Assembly: GCA_025361505.1 (NCBI GenBank)
Contig: JANYKZ010000016.1
Location: 1-41,105, forward strand
Direction: 5' to 3'
DNA length: 41,105 nt
From: Coriobacteriia bacterium
GTDB lineage: Bacteria; Actinomycetota; Coriobacteriia; Anaerosomatales; PALSA-660
Shown: piece by piece, positions 6,878-16,173 of the stretch
Position numbering within the stretch: position 1 is the first letter of the stretch
Layout: every line of letters starts with the position of its first letter
Program-made: the position numbers and the translations under genes
Notes under the pieces: generated by a model
Told to the model about the DNA's origin: nothing
What the model saw: the letters and a program-made list of their open reading frames with translations, nothing else
The model's database searches: none

Positions 6878-6886
6878 ATAGTAGCA
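6878..6886 (-). promoter_or_regulatory. Extended -10 promoter for the candidate RNA
   Basis: Minus strand TGCTACTAT is an extended -10 (TGn plus TACTAT). The expected start point, about 7 nt downstream, is close to 6871, the first base of the 12-bp closing stem. There is no recognisable -35 box, which extended -10 promoters can do without. Confidence 0.5.
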
Positions 6887-6889
6887 GTC

Positions 6890-6911
6890 GGCGGGCGGTG
6901 CGGCCGCCGCC
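6890..6911 (-). terminator. Possible GC-rich hairpin at the end of comF
   Basis: GGCGGC(GG)CCGCACCGCCCGCC-type self-complementarity overlaps the comF stop codon and lies directly upstream of the extended -10 box. It has no U-tract and imperfect arms, so it is weakly supported. Confidence 0.3.
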
Positions 6912-7627
6912 TAGAGCCGGCCCCCGCATGCGCGGGCGACGGCGAGCACGCGAACCTCGCGGGCGCCCGCACCCGTAAGAGCACGCGCGGCCGCGTCCAG
7001 CGTCGAGCCGGTCGTGAAGACGTCGTCGATCACCACGAGGCGTTCGGGAACGGTGACACCCGGCACCGCGACGATCGAGGACCGGGCGTTCGCCGCCCTT
7101 CGCTCCCGGCCAAGACCGCGCTGGTCGCGCCGGGGGCGGGCGCGCAACGCTTCGACCGCGGTGATATCGGCCATGCGTGCGAATACTGCCGCGAGGTGCG
7201 CGCCGTGATCGAAGCCGCGGCGGGCGATCGCGCCGGGCGAGGACGGCACGGCAACGACGGCGTCCGCCCAATCGGTCCACTCCCCCGCCGCGGCCACGGC
7301 GAGCCGTGCGAGCGGGTCGGTCAGCCGCAGCTCGCCCGCATCCTTGTGCAGCCGCACCATCCGGTCCAGAGGCCACTCGAACACGCCCGCGCAGCGCCCC
7401 TGTGCGAAGGCGAGCTCGCTACGCCCGCACTCGGCGCATCCGTGCGCGCCGTCGGGCGCGCCGCAGCGCGGGCACGCGTCCGCGCGCTCGATGAGCGGCA
7501 GCTCCGCGCGGCAGCGGTCGCACAGCATCGTCCCGGGAAGGTCGCACCCTCCGCAGCGCGGAGGCCACAGGAGATCCGCCGCGATGCCGACGGCCCTGCG
7601 GCAGGTCGTCGTGAACGTCCCGCGCAT
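6911..7627 (-). CDS. comF: ComF family phosphoribosyltransferase-like protein
   Basis: The 238-aa protein has an N-terminal zinc-ribbon region with paired cysteines (CGGC at 25-28, CDRC at 36-39, CPRC at 52-55, CAEC at 64-67). A phosphoribosyltransferase-fold domain follows, with the PRPP motif VVIDDVFTTGSTL (198-210) and the preceding VPSSPGAIARRGFDHGAHLA segment typical of ComF. In naturally transformable bacteria ComFC acts in uptake of single-stranded DNA; in others its role is unclear. GGGGAGGTGCG precedes the ATG. It lies 51 bp after the AEC permease gene in the same direction, and the candidate RNA follows it. No other competence genes are in the window. Confidence 0.92.
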   Translation of the reverse strand: MRGTFTTTCRRAVGIAADLLWPPRCGGCDLPGTMLCDRCRAELPLIERADACPRCGAPDGAHGCAECGRSELAFAQGRCAGVFEWPLDRMVRLHKDAGELRLTDPLARLAVAAAGEWTDWADAVVAVPSSPGAIARRGFDHGAHLAAVFARMADITAVEALRARPRRDQRGLGRERRAANARSSIVAVPGVTVPERLVVIDDVFTTGSTLDAAARALTGAGAREVRVLAVARACGGRL

Positions 7628-7678
7628 CGCACCTCCCCTCCCCCGAGAACCGGACGTCCCGCCCGGCGCCGATCAGGG

Positions 7679-8599
7679 CTACGGGACGAGCAGCTGCACG
7701 AGCGGGATCGTGACCAGGCACGCCACGGTGGTGATGAGGATCGCCGCCGCGATGAACGTGGTGTCGAGCTTGAAGCGCTCGCCCACCACCAGCGAGAGCA
7801 TCATCGACGGCATGCCGGCCTGCAGCGCGAGCAGGTGCAGCATGCTGCGGTCCCGCATGATCGTGGCCACGCCCACTGCGAGCACCGGAAGCAGGAGCAG
7901 TTTGATGGCCGTCGCGGCGCCCAAGGGCTTGAAGGACCCCCGCAGCGCCGTCGCGTCGAGCGACACCCCGAGCGAGACCATGATCAACGGCATCGCCATG
8001 CTCGCAGCGACGCCTGTCCAATCCATGACCGTCGCCGAAACGGGCGCCGGGAGCGGCACGAACCGGTACGCCAGCGCGACAAGCAGCGCGATCATCGCCG
8101 GGAAGGTGAAGAGCTCCTTGAGCACGTTGAGCCGGCCTTCGTGCTCGCCGTGCCGGGCGGCCACCGCGATGCCGATCGTGAACAGGACGGCGACCGTCCC
8201 GAACACGTCGTAGAACACCGCTGCGGGCATCGCGCCCTCACCCAGCAGCGCTCTCGCGATCGGGTAGCCCAGGTATCCGGTGTTGCCGAGCGCCGCGACG
8301 AGGACGAACGCCCCGGCCGTCCTCCGGGGCAGCGCGAGCGCGTGTGCGACCTCCCACGCGACGGAAAGAGCGGCCAGCGACACGGCCCACGCGACGCCGG
8401 TCACCTTCAGCAGCTCGATCGAGAACGGTGCGTTGGCGACGCTCGTGAAGATCAGGGCCGGCAAGGCGACGTAGACGATCACGTTGGTCAGAGGCTTTGC
8501 GTCCTCGCGGCGCAGCGCGCCGAAGCGCCGGAGCGCCATCCCGATGCCGACGAACAGCAGCACCGGTGCGATGGCTCCCACGAGCGCAGTGAGCGACAC
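7679..8599 (-). CDS. AEC (auxin efflux carrier) family transporter
   Basis: The 306-aa membrane protein has about ten hydrophobic helices. It shows AEC hallmarks: an N-terminal LVGAIAPVLLFVGIGMALRRFG helix, LTNVIVYVALPALIF, a central GNTGYLGYPIARALLGEGAM segment, then the second half with MAMPLIMVSLGVSLD and QAGMPSMMLSLVVGERF. The family exports or takes up small organic anions such as malate or malonate in bacteria; the substrate here is unknown. I start it at a GTG (8599), 8 bp after the mtnA stop, with AGGGA 6 nt upstream; the longer frame would overlap mtnA heavily. It is probably cotranscribed with mtnA. Confidence 0.9.
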   Translation of the reverse strand: MSLTALVGAIAPVLLFVGIGMALRRFGALRREDAKPLTNVIVYVALPALIFTSVANAPFSIELLKVTGVAWAVSLAALSVAWEVAHALALPRRTAGAFVLVAALGNTGYLGYPIARALLGEGAMPAAVFYDVFGTVAVLFTIGIAVAARHGEHEGRLNVLKELFTFPAMIALLVALAYRFVPLPAPVSATVMDWTGVAASMAMPLIMVSLGVSLDATALRGSFKPLGAATAIKLLLLPVLAVGVATIMRDRSMLHLLALQAGMPSMMLSLVVGERFKLDTTFIAAAILITTVACLVTIPLVQLLVP

Positions 8600-8607
8600 G
8601 ACGGTCC

Positions 8608-9852
8608 CTAGCCGATCTCGTCGATCGAACCGGCCCCGGCACACAGGGCGGCCAGTGACGCCGACAGGTCGGCGCGCGCGACGCCATTCTCGGTGATGAT
8701 GGCGGTGATGTAGGCGGCCGGGGTCACGTCGAACGCGGGGTTGTAGACCTGCACGCCGGGAGGCGCGATACGTGCCCACCCGTCGAGCTGGTAGGCGCCG
8801 CCTTTGCGGGTGACCTCCATCGCGTGCCCCTTGGCGATCGGTACTTCCCAGGGGCCTTGCGCGGTCAGCGCGTCGAGAGCGCTGACCTCGGTCGGCGTCC
8901 GAGGCTCGATGACTCCCGAGAACGACATCCCCAGGATCTCACGCGGGTCCCGTTCCTCGATGACGATCCCCTCGCCCGTGGCGAGCGTCAGATCGACCGT
9001 GGAGGTGGGCGCGGCGACATAGAACGGGATCCCGTGCTCCTTGCACAGCACGGCGAGGCCGTAGGTGCCGATCTTGTTCGCGGTGTCGCCGTTCGCCGCG
9101 ATCCGGTCGGCGCCGACGATGACCGCGTCGACTCCGCCGGCCCGCATGACGGAGGCAGCCATGCTGTCCGTGATCAGGTTGAACGGCACACCCGCCATCT
9201 TCAGCTCCCACGCCGTGAGGCGGGCGCCCTGCAGGACCGGGCGCGTCTCGTCGACCCACACGCCGGCGATCTTCCCCTGCTCGTGAGCCGTGAAGATGAC
9301 CCCGAGCGCCGTCCCGAAGTACGCGGTGGCGAGCGAGCCCGCGTTGCAGTGCGTCAGCACGCGCGCGTCGTCGGGCAGGAGGTCGGCGCCGAATGCCCCG
9401 ATCCGACGATTGCGATCCTCGTCCTCGGCGGCCATCGCGAGCGCTTCGTCGACGATGAGCTGCCGCAGGGCGTCCAGGGGCAGGTCGGCGTTGTCACGGA
9501 CGAGCGCCCGGATCCGCTCGGCCCCCCAGAACAGATTGACGGCCGTCGGACGCGTCGCCGTGATCTCGGAGGCGACCTCGTCGATGCCGGCCGCGAACTC
9601 CGGATAGGTCACGATGTCGTCACTCTCGTTGACCGCCCACAGGGCCATCGCCATCGCAGCGGCCACACCGAGCGCGGGCGCCCCGCGCACGGCCATCCCG
9701 GAGATGGCGAGACACACACCCTCGTGGGCGACGCAGACGAGCACGTCGCCGGCGAGCGGCAGCCGGGACTGGTCCACCATGTAGACGGCCGGCAGCCCGG
9801 TCGTCTCGTCGACCGCCCACCACAGTGTCTGCGGGATCGCCTCGATACCCAT
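8608..9852 (-). CDS. mtnA: S-methyl-5-thioribose-1-phosphate isomerase with an insertion
   Basis: MtnA converts methylthioribose-1-phosphate to methylthioribulose-1-phosphate in methionine salvage. The 414-aa protein has the family motifs: RGAPALGVAAA (56-66), THCNAGSLAT with the catalytic Cys169, VDETRPVLQGARLTAWEL, and GADRIAANGDTANKIGTY with the catalytic Asp249. The C-terminal VYNPAFDVTPAAYITAIITE is also typical. Ordinary members are about 340-370 aa. Here an extra 45 residues or so lie between the IEERDPREI segment (about 299-306) and GVQVYNPAFDVTP, containing GVIEPRTPTEVSALDALTAQ. The gene heads an operon with the AEC permease. No other methionine salvage enzyme is recognisable in the window except, indirectly, the nucleoside phosphorylase and AhcY upstream. 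Confidence 0.93.
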   Translation of the reverse strand: MGIEAIPQTLWWAVDETTGLPAVYMVDQSRLPLAGDVLVCVAHEGVCLAISGMAVRGAPALGVAAAMAMALWAVNESDDIVTYPEFAAGIDEVASEITATRPTAVNLFWGAERIRALVRDNADLPLDALRQLIVDEALAMAAEDEDRNRRIGAFGADLLPDDARVLTHCNAGSLATAYFGTALGVIFTAHEQGKIAGVWVDETRPVLQGARLTAWELKMAGVPFNLITDSMAASVMRAGGVDAVIVGADRIAANGDTANKIGTYGLAVLCKEHGIPFYVAAPTSTVDLTLATGEGIVIEERDPREILGMSFSGVIEPRTPTEVSALDALTAQGPWEVPIAKGHAMEVTRKGGAYQLDGWARIAPPGVQVYNPAFDVTPAAYITAIITENGVARADLSASLAALCAGAGSIDEIG

Positions 9853-9949
9853 GTGTCGTCTCTCCGTCGCGTCGATGCGGAACTCCTCGAACGGTGAGTG
9901 TGGCCTAAGTCAGACCGGTCATCAACACGCCGCTGTCACGTGCCGATAC

Positions 9950-9955
9950 TAGAAT
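9950..9955 (+). promoter_or_regulatory. Candidate -10 box for the first tandem membrane gene
   Basis: TAGAAT matches the -10 consensus at 5 of 6 positions and lies about 100 bp before the ATG at 10054, in the divergent region shared with mtnA. No convincing -35 box is visible. Confidence 0.3.
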
Positions 9956-10053
9956 CGACGACTCCCATTTCGTGGTGGTCAGCGCATACTACGATTCGTC
10001 GCGCCTCGGATGGGCCGGGAGCGACACCCGACGGCGGAGGAGCAAAACGCATC

Positions 10054-10728
10054 ATGGCGCCCACTCACCCCTACCGCAGGCTGTCCGACCACCTGATTCT
10101 CGCGGCGGACGCCCTCCTGCTCACCGTCGTCGCGGCGGCCGCACTGATCATCGTCAAGGACGTTGCGGCCATACCGTCCGCATGGATCGACCCGACGGAC
10201 GCCTTCCTCATCACCGTCACACTGGCATCCGTGGTAGGGGCCACCGCCTCATGGATTGCCCACCGCGGCCCGACCGGCCTGCGCGGGAGGTGGATGCTGA
10301 TCGTCGGACTCCTGGTTGCCACGCCCGCGTTGCTCGGGGCGCACTGGATCATCGCCCGGGCATCGGCCGCCTCCTCCAGTCTGGAGATCACAGCCCTCCT
10401 CGCCGCGCAGATCCTGGGCCTCGCCGTCCTGCTCCCACCACTGGTCGCGGGCGCGGTCGACCTGATACAACCCAAGCAGCGCAAGTTCAACCCGGTGGCC
10501 GTCGTTCGCCTCTCGGCGCTTATCGCGCTGGTGGCGCTCGTCGCCTTCCGCTTCATCCCGGGGACCATCGGCGACCCGACGACGGCTCACCTGTACGCGA
10601 TGCTCGGCCTTGCCACGACCGCCGGAGCGCTGGGGACCGGCATCGCCGACGCGATACTGTTCGTGAGCGACAGACGAGCGCAGCAGAGCCGCAAGGCCGC
10701 CGCATCCGCTCAGGTCGAGGCCGCCTGA
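10054..10728 (+). CDS. Membrane protein of unknown function, tandem paralog A
   Basis: The 224-aa protein is a polytopic membrane protein I cannot name. It starts with a short basic tail and SDHLILAADALLLTVVAAAAL, then IIVKDVAAIPSAWIDPTDAF, and has about six hydrophobic helices with basic loops (LIQPKQRKFNPVAVVR) before a charged C-terminus. It is clearly homologous along its length to the next gene (10893-11600), sharing DHL(I/V)L(A/V)ADAL, WIDPT(D/Y)AFLIT, VAVxR and the (M/F)LGLAT helix. A GGAGGAG site precedes the ATG. It runs on the plus strand, opposite to both neighbours, and is followed by a strong terminator (10746-10773), so it looks like a self-contained unit. No catalytic motif is visible. 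Confidence 0.8.
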   Translation: MAPTHPYRRLSDHLILAADALLLTVVAAAALIIVKDVAAIPSAWIDPTDAFLITVTLASVVGATASWIAHRGPTGLRGRWMLIVGLLVATPALLGAHWIIARASAASSSLEITALLAAQILGLAVLLPPLVAGAVDLIQPKQRKFNPVAVVRLSALIALVALVAFRFIPGTIGDPTTAHLYAMLGLATTAGALGTGIADAILFVSDRRAQQSRKAAASAQVEAA

Positions 10729-10745
10729 ACGACACACTTCGGAAG

Positions 10746-10773
10746 AGCGTCCCCGCCACGTCACGGGGACGCT
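10746..10773 (+). terminator. Terminator after paralog A
   Basis: AGCGTCCCCG pairs perfectly with CGGGGACGCT (10 bp) around an 8-nt loop and is followed by CCTTCGTTCC, a modest T-rich run. It begins 18 nt after the stop codon. Confidence 0.8.
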
Positions 10774-10892
10774 CCTTCGTTCCCGTCGGCGTCCGCGCCG
10801 GTCTCTTCCGACCGGTCCCGTTATGAGCCAGGTCTCCGGGCGGTACATACCTCACGACCGCGCCGCACGAGGGCGTCGAGTGTGAGTGCCGC

Positions 10893-11600
10893 GTGACCGT
10901 TCCCAATCGCAGGCGTCGCCGGTTCTACGATCACCTGGTCCTGGTCGCGGACGCGTTGGTGCTGTCCGTCGTGGCCGGCGCGGTGTTCATCATCATCAAG
11001 GACGTCATCGCCGTGCCCGCAGCGTGGATCGATCCGACGTACGCGTTCCTGATCACGATGGCCCTCTCATCGGTGGCGGGTGCGGCGGGTTCCTGGATGA
11101 TCCACCGCCGGGCGTCCGGAGTCCGCGGCCTGATCGTCCTCGCCGCGGGACTCGCCATGTCCGTGATCGTCGTCTTCATGGCCGAGGTCGCGATGCTGCG
11201 CGTCACCGCTGATTCGCCCGGCACCGCCGCCGCGCTGTTCGCCGGCGCACAACTGCTCGGACTGCTCCTCGTGATGGGGCTGCTGTTGGCCAGCACCGTC
11301 GACCTCGCGCGACGGGGACGCCGCCGCCTCGACCTCGTCGCCGTGACGCGGATCGCCGCGCTCGCCGCGCTCGTAGCAGTGGTCGCACTGCGGTTCCTGC
11401 CCGTGGACGCGCTCCAGCCTGCGACCGCACGGGTCTACGCCTTCCTGGGGCTCGCAACCGTCTCGGGTGCGCTCGGCGTCGGACTCGCCAACTGGGCGCT
11501 CATCGTGCTGGGCCGCCGCGCGGCACGGCGCGTGACCGACGCTTCGGAGCTGACCGAGGACCGCAGGAAGCGTCCCGATCGACGGCGGAACACGCCCTGA
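10893..11600 (+). CDS. Membrane protein of unknown function, tandem paralog B
   Basis: The 235-aa paralog of the preceding gene has the same layout: basic N-terminus, helix LVADALVLSVVAGAVF, IIIKDVIAVPAAWIDPTYAF, about six hydrophobic helices, a basic loop (ARRGRRRLDLVAVTR) and a long basic tail. The strongest conservation with paralog A is in the first 60 residues, suggesting that WIDPT and the first loop matter for function. The start is a GTG at 10893 with only a weak GAGTG site, so the exact start is less certain than for paralog A. It is followed by a strong terminator shared with the convergent ahcY. The 164-bp gap from paralog A includes a terminator, so this gene probably has its own promoter, not identified. 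Confidence 0.78.
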   Translation: MTVPNRRRRRFYDHLVLVADALVLSVVAGAVFIIIKDVIAVPAAWIDPTYAFLITMALSSVAGAAGSWMIHRRASGVRGLIVLAAGLAMSVIVVFMAEVAMLRVTADSPGTAAALFAGAQLLGLLLVMGLLLASTVDLARRGRRRLDLVAVTRIAALAALVAVVALRFLPVDALQPATARVYAFLGLATVSGALGVGLANWALIVLGRRAARRVTDASELTEDRRKRPDRRRNTP

Positions 11601-11606
11601 CACGCA

Positions 11607-11636
11607 GAACGGCCCCGCGACGCCGCGGGGCCGTTC
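11607..11636 (+). terminator. Terminator between convergent paralog B and ahcY (probably bidirectional)
   Basis: A perfect 13-bp stem (11607-11619 with 11624-11636) around ACGC, followed by GTTTCTTC on the plus strand. It starts 6 nt after the paralog B stop and lies about 32 nt after the ahcY stop on the other strand. Confidence 0.85.
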
Positions 11637-11668
11637 GTTTCTTCGCACCGTGACCGGGAGCGGTCGGA

Positions 11669-12970
<1,302 letters not shown>

Positions 12971-13789
12971 TCACAGCCGGGCGAGTATACCAGCCACCAG
13001 AGCCGCCAAGACCGGCGCCCCCTCCTCGACGGAGGCCAGGACGCTCTCGTGGGAGTCGCTCATCTCGCCCGCCACGTTGGCGACGAGCGAGAAGCCCGCG
13101 ACCTCCATTCCCGCGTGACTGGCGGCGATGACCTCGGGCACCGTGGACATGCCGACGGCGTCCGCACCGATCGAACGCAGGTAGCGGATCTCGGCCCGGG
13201 TCTCGTAGTTGGGGCCCGGGACTCCGGCGTACACGCCTTCGGCGAGGTCCGTGCCCTGAGCACCGGCGATCTCGCGCGCGATCGCCAGCAGACGCGCGCT
13301 GTAGGCGTCCGCCATGGGAGGGAAGCGCACGCCGAACTCATCCATGTTCGGCCCGGTCAGCGGGTTCGCGCCCATCAGGTTGACGTGGTCCGTGATCATC
13401 ATCGTCTGGCCGACCCGCAGCCGCGGCGCGATGCCGCCCGCGGCGTTGGTGACGATCATGGCGCGGCACCCGAGAAGGCGTGCGGCGCGCACCGGAAGCA
13501 CGACGCGGTCGACCGGATGACCTTCGTAGAGGTGGACGCGCCCCATCATCGCCATGACGGCGGTGTCTCCGATGTGCCCGAACTCGAATCGGCCGGCGTG
13601 GCCGGCGACAGAGGATGCTGCGAAGCCCGGCAGGGCGCCGAACGGCATCGTGGCGACGATCTCCATCTCGTCGAGCACCGCGCCCAGGCCGCTCCCCAGC
13701 ACGACCAAGACGTCGGGCCGGAACCCCCTTGTGGCCTCGCCGATCGCGTCCGCGGCGCGTCGCGCCCCTGCGAATCTCTCGTCAGTCAT
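12971..13789 (-). CDS. Purine nucleoside phosphorylase, trimeric PNP type
   Basis: The 272-aa enzyme phosphorolyses purine nucleosides to base and ribose-1-phosphate. Motifs: VVLGSGLG near the N-terminus (phosphate loop), GHAGRFEFG, MGRVHLYEGH, VTNAAGG, DHVNLMGANPLTGPN, GVYAGVPGPNYETRAEI, and GADAVGMSTVPEVIAA. The motif FSLVANVAGEMSDSHESVL follows, in which the Asn corresponds to the residue linked with 6-oxopurine (inosine/guanosine) preference. The alternative, methylthioadenosine phosphorylase, fits less well. Its ATG overlaps the stop codon of the upstream glycosyltransferase as ATGA (13786-13789), implying translational coupling, and ahcY follows. It may handle nucleosides released downstream of AhcY, though adenosine itself would first need deamination. 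Confidence 0.92.
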   Translation of the reverse strand: MTDERFAGARRAADAIGEATRGFRPDVLVVLGSGLGAVLDEMEIVATMPFGALPGFAASSVAGHAGRFEFGHIGDTAVMAMMGRVHLYEGHPVDRVVLPVRAARLLGCRAMIVTNAAGGIAPRLRVGQTMMITDHVNLMGANPLTGPNMDEFGVRFPPMADAYSARLLAIAREIAGAQGTDLAEGVYAGVPGPNYETRAEIRYLRSIGADAVGMSTVPEVIAASHAGMEVAGFSLVANVAGEMSDSHESVLASVEEGAPVLAALVAGILARL

Positions 13790-14958
13790 CGGTCTCCCTT
13801 CTCCGACCTCGTCGGGCGGCCGGTGGCCCTCGCCGCCACCGCGCTACGTATCGCGTCGTTCATTCGCCGGCCCTCCGCGTCGAAGGAGAACGTCGCCGCG
13901 ACCGCTGCGACGCCGTCGCGTCCGAGCCGTTCCGACAGGTCGTCGTCACTGAGGAGGCGCGTGATCGTCTGCGCGACCTTCGCGGTGTCGGCCGGGTCGA
14001 CGAGAAGGCCCCCTACCTCGCCGACCGCCGCACGGATGCCCGGCAGGTCACTGGCGACGTACGGCACGCCCGCGGACATGTAGTCGTACACCTTCGACGG
14101 CACGTCCCGCGCGTACTTCGGGGTGTTCGCGAGAAGCGCCAGGCCCACCCGCGCGCGCCCCAGCGCGGCCGCGATCTCATCGTACGATACGCGGCCTGCG
14201 ACGATCACCCCCGGGGTCGCACCCAACGCCTCCCCCGCGGCGTCCTGGGCGGCACCGATCAGCAGCAGCGTGGCATCGGGGATCCCATCGCGTACCAGGT
14301 CGAACGCGGCGAGCATCGAGTGGAGGCCCCGCAGAGCGGTGATGCCTCCGACGTACGCGATGACGGGGCCACGGTCGCGAAGGTCCGTCGAGCCCGGGGC
14401 CAACAGGTCGGACGGCGGGTAGTTGCGGACCACGACCGACGGCGCTCCGGCGCGCCCCAAGCGATCGAGGAGGTGGTGGTCGGCGACGATCAGCACGTCA
14501 AGGCGGCGCACGACGGACCGCTCCATCGCGTCGACCGCGGCCGATATGGAACGGCGCAGCGGCGCCGGCAGCCAGTCCTTCGTGAGTACCATGACGGCGT
14601 AGTCCTCGTGAGCGTCATACGCCGTGACCACGCGTCCCACCGCGAGCACCCTGACCCACGGGAGCAACTCGGGGTCGTGTACGAGCAGCACGTCCGGTTC
14701 GTCACGCAACGCCCGTGCGAGCAGCGCCCGCCCCGCGAAGAACCGGCGCGCGCGCGATGCCGGTCGCGACCCGCATCCGACCGTGCGCAGGGCCCGCCCC
14801 TCGCCCGCATCCACCGATCCGTCGTCATCCGTGCCCAGCGTGTAGAGGGTCGCGTCGAACGCCCGGGCGAGCGCTCTTCCCTCCCGGAACGTCACCCGCG
14901 CGTCATCCGCACTGTGCACCGAGGTGCAGATCGCGATTCGCAGTCGGCGTTCCGCCAT
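13786..14958 (-). CDS. Glycosyltransferase, GT4-like
   Basis: The 390-aa protein has the GT-B two-domain layout. The N-terminal half starts RIAICTSVHSADDARV and contains LVHDPELLPWVRVLA and VVTAYDAHEDYAVMV. The C-terminal half contains VIAYVGGITALRGLHSMLAAF (nucleotide-sugar domain start), LLLIGAA and SKVYDYMSAGVPYVASDLPGI, the position of the E-x7-E-type motif. It probably adds one sugar of the surface glycan on the cytoplasmic side. AAGGAG precedes the ATG; 12 bp separate it from the upstream glycosyltransferase, and it overlaps the downstream PNP gene by 4 bp. Donor and acceptor are unknown. Confidence 0.88.
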   Translation of the reverse strand: MAERRLRIAICTSVHSADDARVTFREGRALARAFDATLYTLGTDDDGSVDAGEGRALRTVGCGSRPASRARRFFAGRALLARALRDEPDVLLVHDPELLPWVRVLAVGRVVTAYDAHEDYAVMVLTKDWLPAPLRRSISAAVDAMERSVVRRLDVLIVADHHLLDRLGRAGAPSVVVRNYPPSDLLAPGSTDLRDRGPVIAYVGGITALRGLHSMLAAFDLVRDGIPDATLLLIGAAQDAAGEALGATPGVIVAGRVSYDEIAAALGRARVGLALLANTPKYARDVPSKVYDYMSAGVPYVASDLPGIRAAVGEVGGLLVDPADTAKVAQTITRLLSDDDLSERLGRDGVAAVAATFSFDAEGRRMNDAIRSAVAARATGRPTRSEKGDR

Positions 14959-14970
14959 GCTCAGCTCCTT

Positions 14971-16173
14971 CTAGGACCGTGTCGGCGCGTGGGCCGCGAC
15001 TTCGCGGTAGATGTCGACGAGGCGATCGCCGACCGACCGGCGACCGAACCGGTCTCGCGCGTCGCGGGCGATGCGCACGCGATCGAACGAGTCGGTGCGG
15101 TCGAGCGCAGCCCGAACGCCCGCCGCCAGCGCCGCGCGGTCCCTCGGGGCCACCGTGATGCCGTCCTCCTCGCGAACCACGTCCTCGGGGCCGCCGGACC
15201 GTGTGACCACAGCCGGCAGCCCGGTGGCCAACGCTTCGACCACGGCGACGCCGAAACCCTCCCGCTTCGAGGGGAGCACGAACAGATCGGCCGCGGCGAG
15301 TTCCCGCTGCAGATCGGACTGCGAAAGGCCACCCGCGAACCGGACGACGTCGGCCACACCCGCGTCCATCGCGCGAGACGTCAGCGCGGCTCGCAGCGGG
15401 CCGTCTCCGACGATGACCAGCGAAACGTCGACACCATCCGCCTTCAGCGTCGCCACCGCATCGATGAGGATGGCGTGGTCCTTCACGTCCACCAGCCGTC
15501 CCGTCGCGATCAGCCGCGGGGGTCCGCTGTGCGCGGGCCGGTCCACGAACGAGAACAACGCCTCGTCGTACGTGTCGGGCACCACCGTGATCCGGGAGTC
15601 GTCCACGCTCTCAAGGGACCGCAGGTCGCGCTCGAGACCCCGGCTCACGCAGACGATGTGCGCCGCGGCGGCGATCGCCGCCGACAGCTCGCGGCGGGCA
15701 CCTCCGTGAGCCAGGTTCGTGTACAGGTCCGACCCGTGCACCGTGACGACGAGCGGCAGGGCATGCTCGGCGGCCAGTCGGCGCGCGGCGGCGGCGCTCG
15801 GGTAGAGAGCGTGGGCGTGCACGAAGTGCGGCCTCAGCCGGGTGACGACGTCTTCGAACGCGGGGCGCGCCGCGGCGGCCATGGCGGACGCGACAGTGCC
15901 GTAGAGGAGCCGGCGAGGAAGGACGGGGTAGGTCGGGTGATGGACCGGGACGCCGTCGCGGGCCTCATCGCCACGGACATAGGGCTTGCGCAACGCCGTG
16001 GCCAGCCACCGGGGCGCCCACGGCGCGGGCGCGATCACGTTCCATTCGACGTGCGCGGCGGTGGCGGCCACCTGCTCGGCCACGAACAGCCCGCGCAGCG
16101 GCTCGGCCGCGTTCGGGAACTGCTTCGCGAACGTGATGCCCCGCAGGCGATCGCGCGGCCCGGAGTCGCTCAC
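14971..16173 (-). CDS. Glycosyltransferase family 4
   Basis: The 400-aa GT-B enzyme begins near RLRGITFAKQFPNAAEPLRGLFVAEQV, typical of GT4 enzymes, with VHAHALYPSAAAARRLA and VVTVHGSDLYTNL in the acceptor domain. The donor domain has LIATGRLVDVKDHAILIDA, LVIVGDGPLRAAL, and the E-x7-E motif in KREGFGVAVVEALATGLPAVVT. The start is a GTG at 16173 that overlaps the TGA of the Wzz-like gene (GTGA, 16170-16173); the frame is open another 82 codons upstream, but that part encodes the Wzz-like protein in another frame. A retaining sugar transfer for the glycan repeat is expected. Confidence 0.9.
   Translation of the reverse strand: MSDSGPRDRLRGITFAKQFPNAAEPLRGLFVAEQVAATAAHVEWNVIAPAPWAPRWLATALRKPYVRGDEARDGVPVHHPTYPVLPRRLLYGTVASAMAAAARPAFEDVVTRLRPHFVHAHALYPSAAAARRLAAEHALPLVVTVHGSDLYTNLAHGGARRELSAAIAAAAHIVCVSRGLERDLRSLESVDDSRITVVPDTYDEALFSFVDRPAHSGPPRLIATGRLVDVKDHAILIDAVATLKADGVDVSLVIVGDGPLRAALTSRAMDAGVADVVRFAGGLSQSDLQRELAAADLFVLPSKREGFGVAVVEALATGLPAVVTRSGGPEDVVREEDGITVAPRDRAALAAGVRAALDRTDSFDRVRIARDARDRFGRRSVGDRLVDIYREVAAHAPTRS

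Noticed and set aside
12971-13789. Methylthioadenosine phosphorylase (mtnP) for the nucleoside phosphorylase gene, tempting because mtnA is nearby
   Set aside because: Motifs VLGSGLG, GRVHLYEGH, GPNYETRAEI and the SLVAN-type segment fit trimeric PNP rather than MTA phosphorylase.
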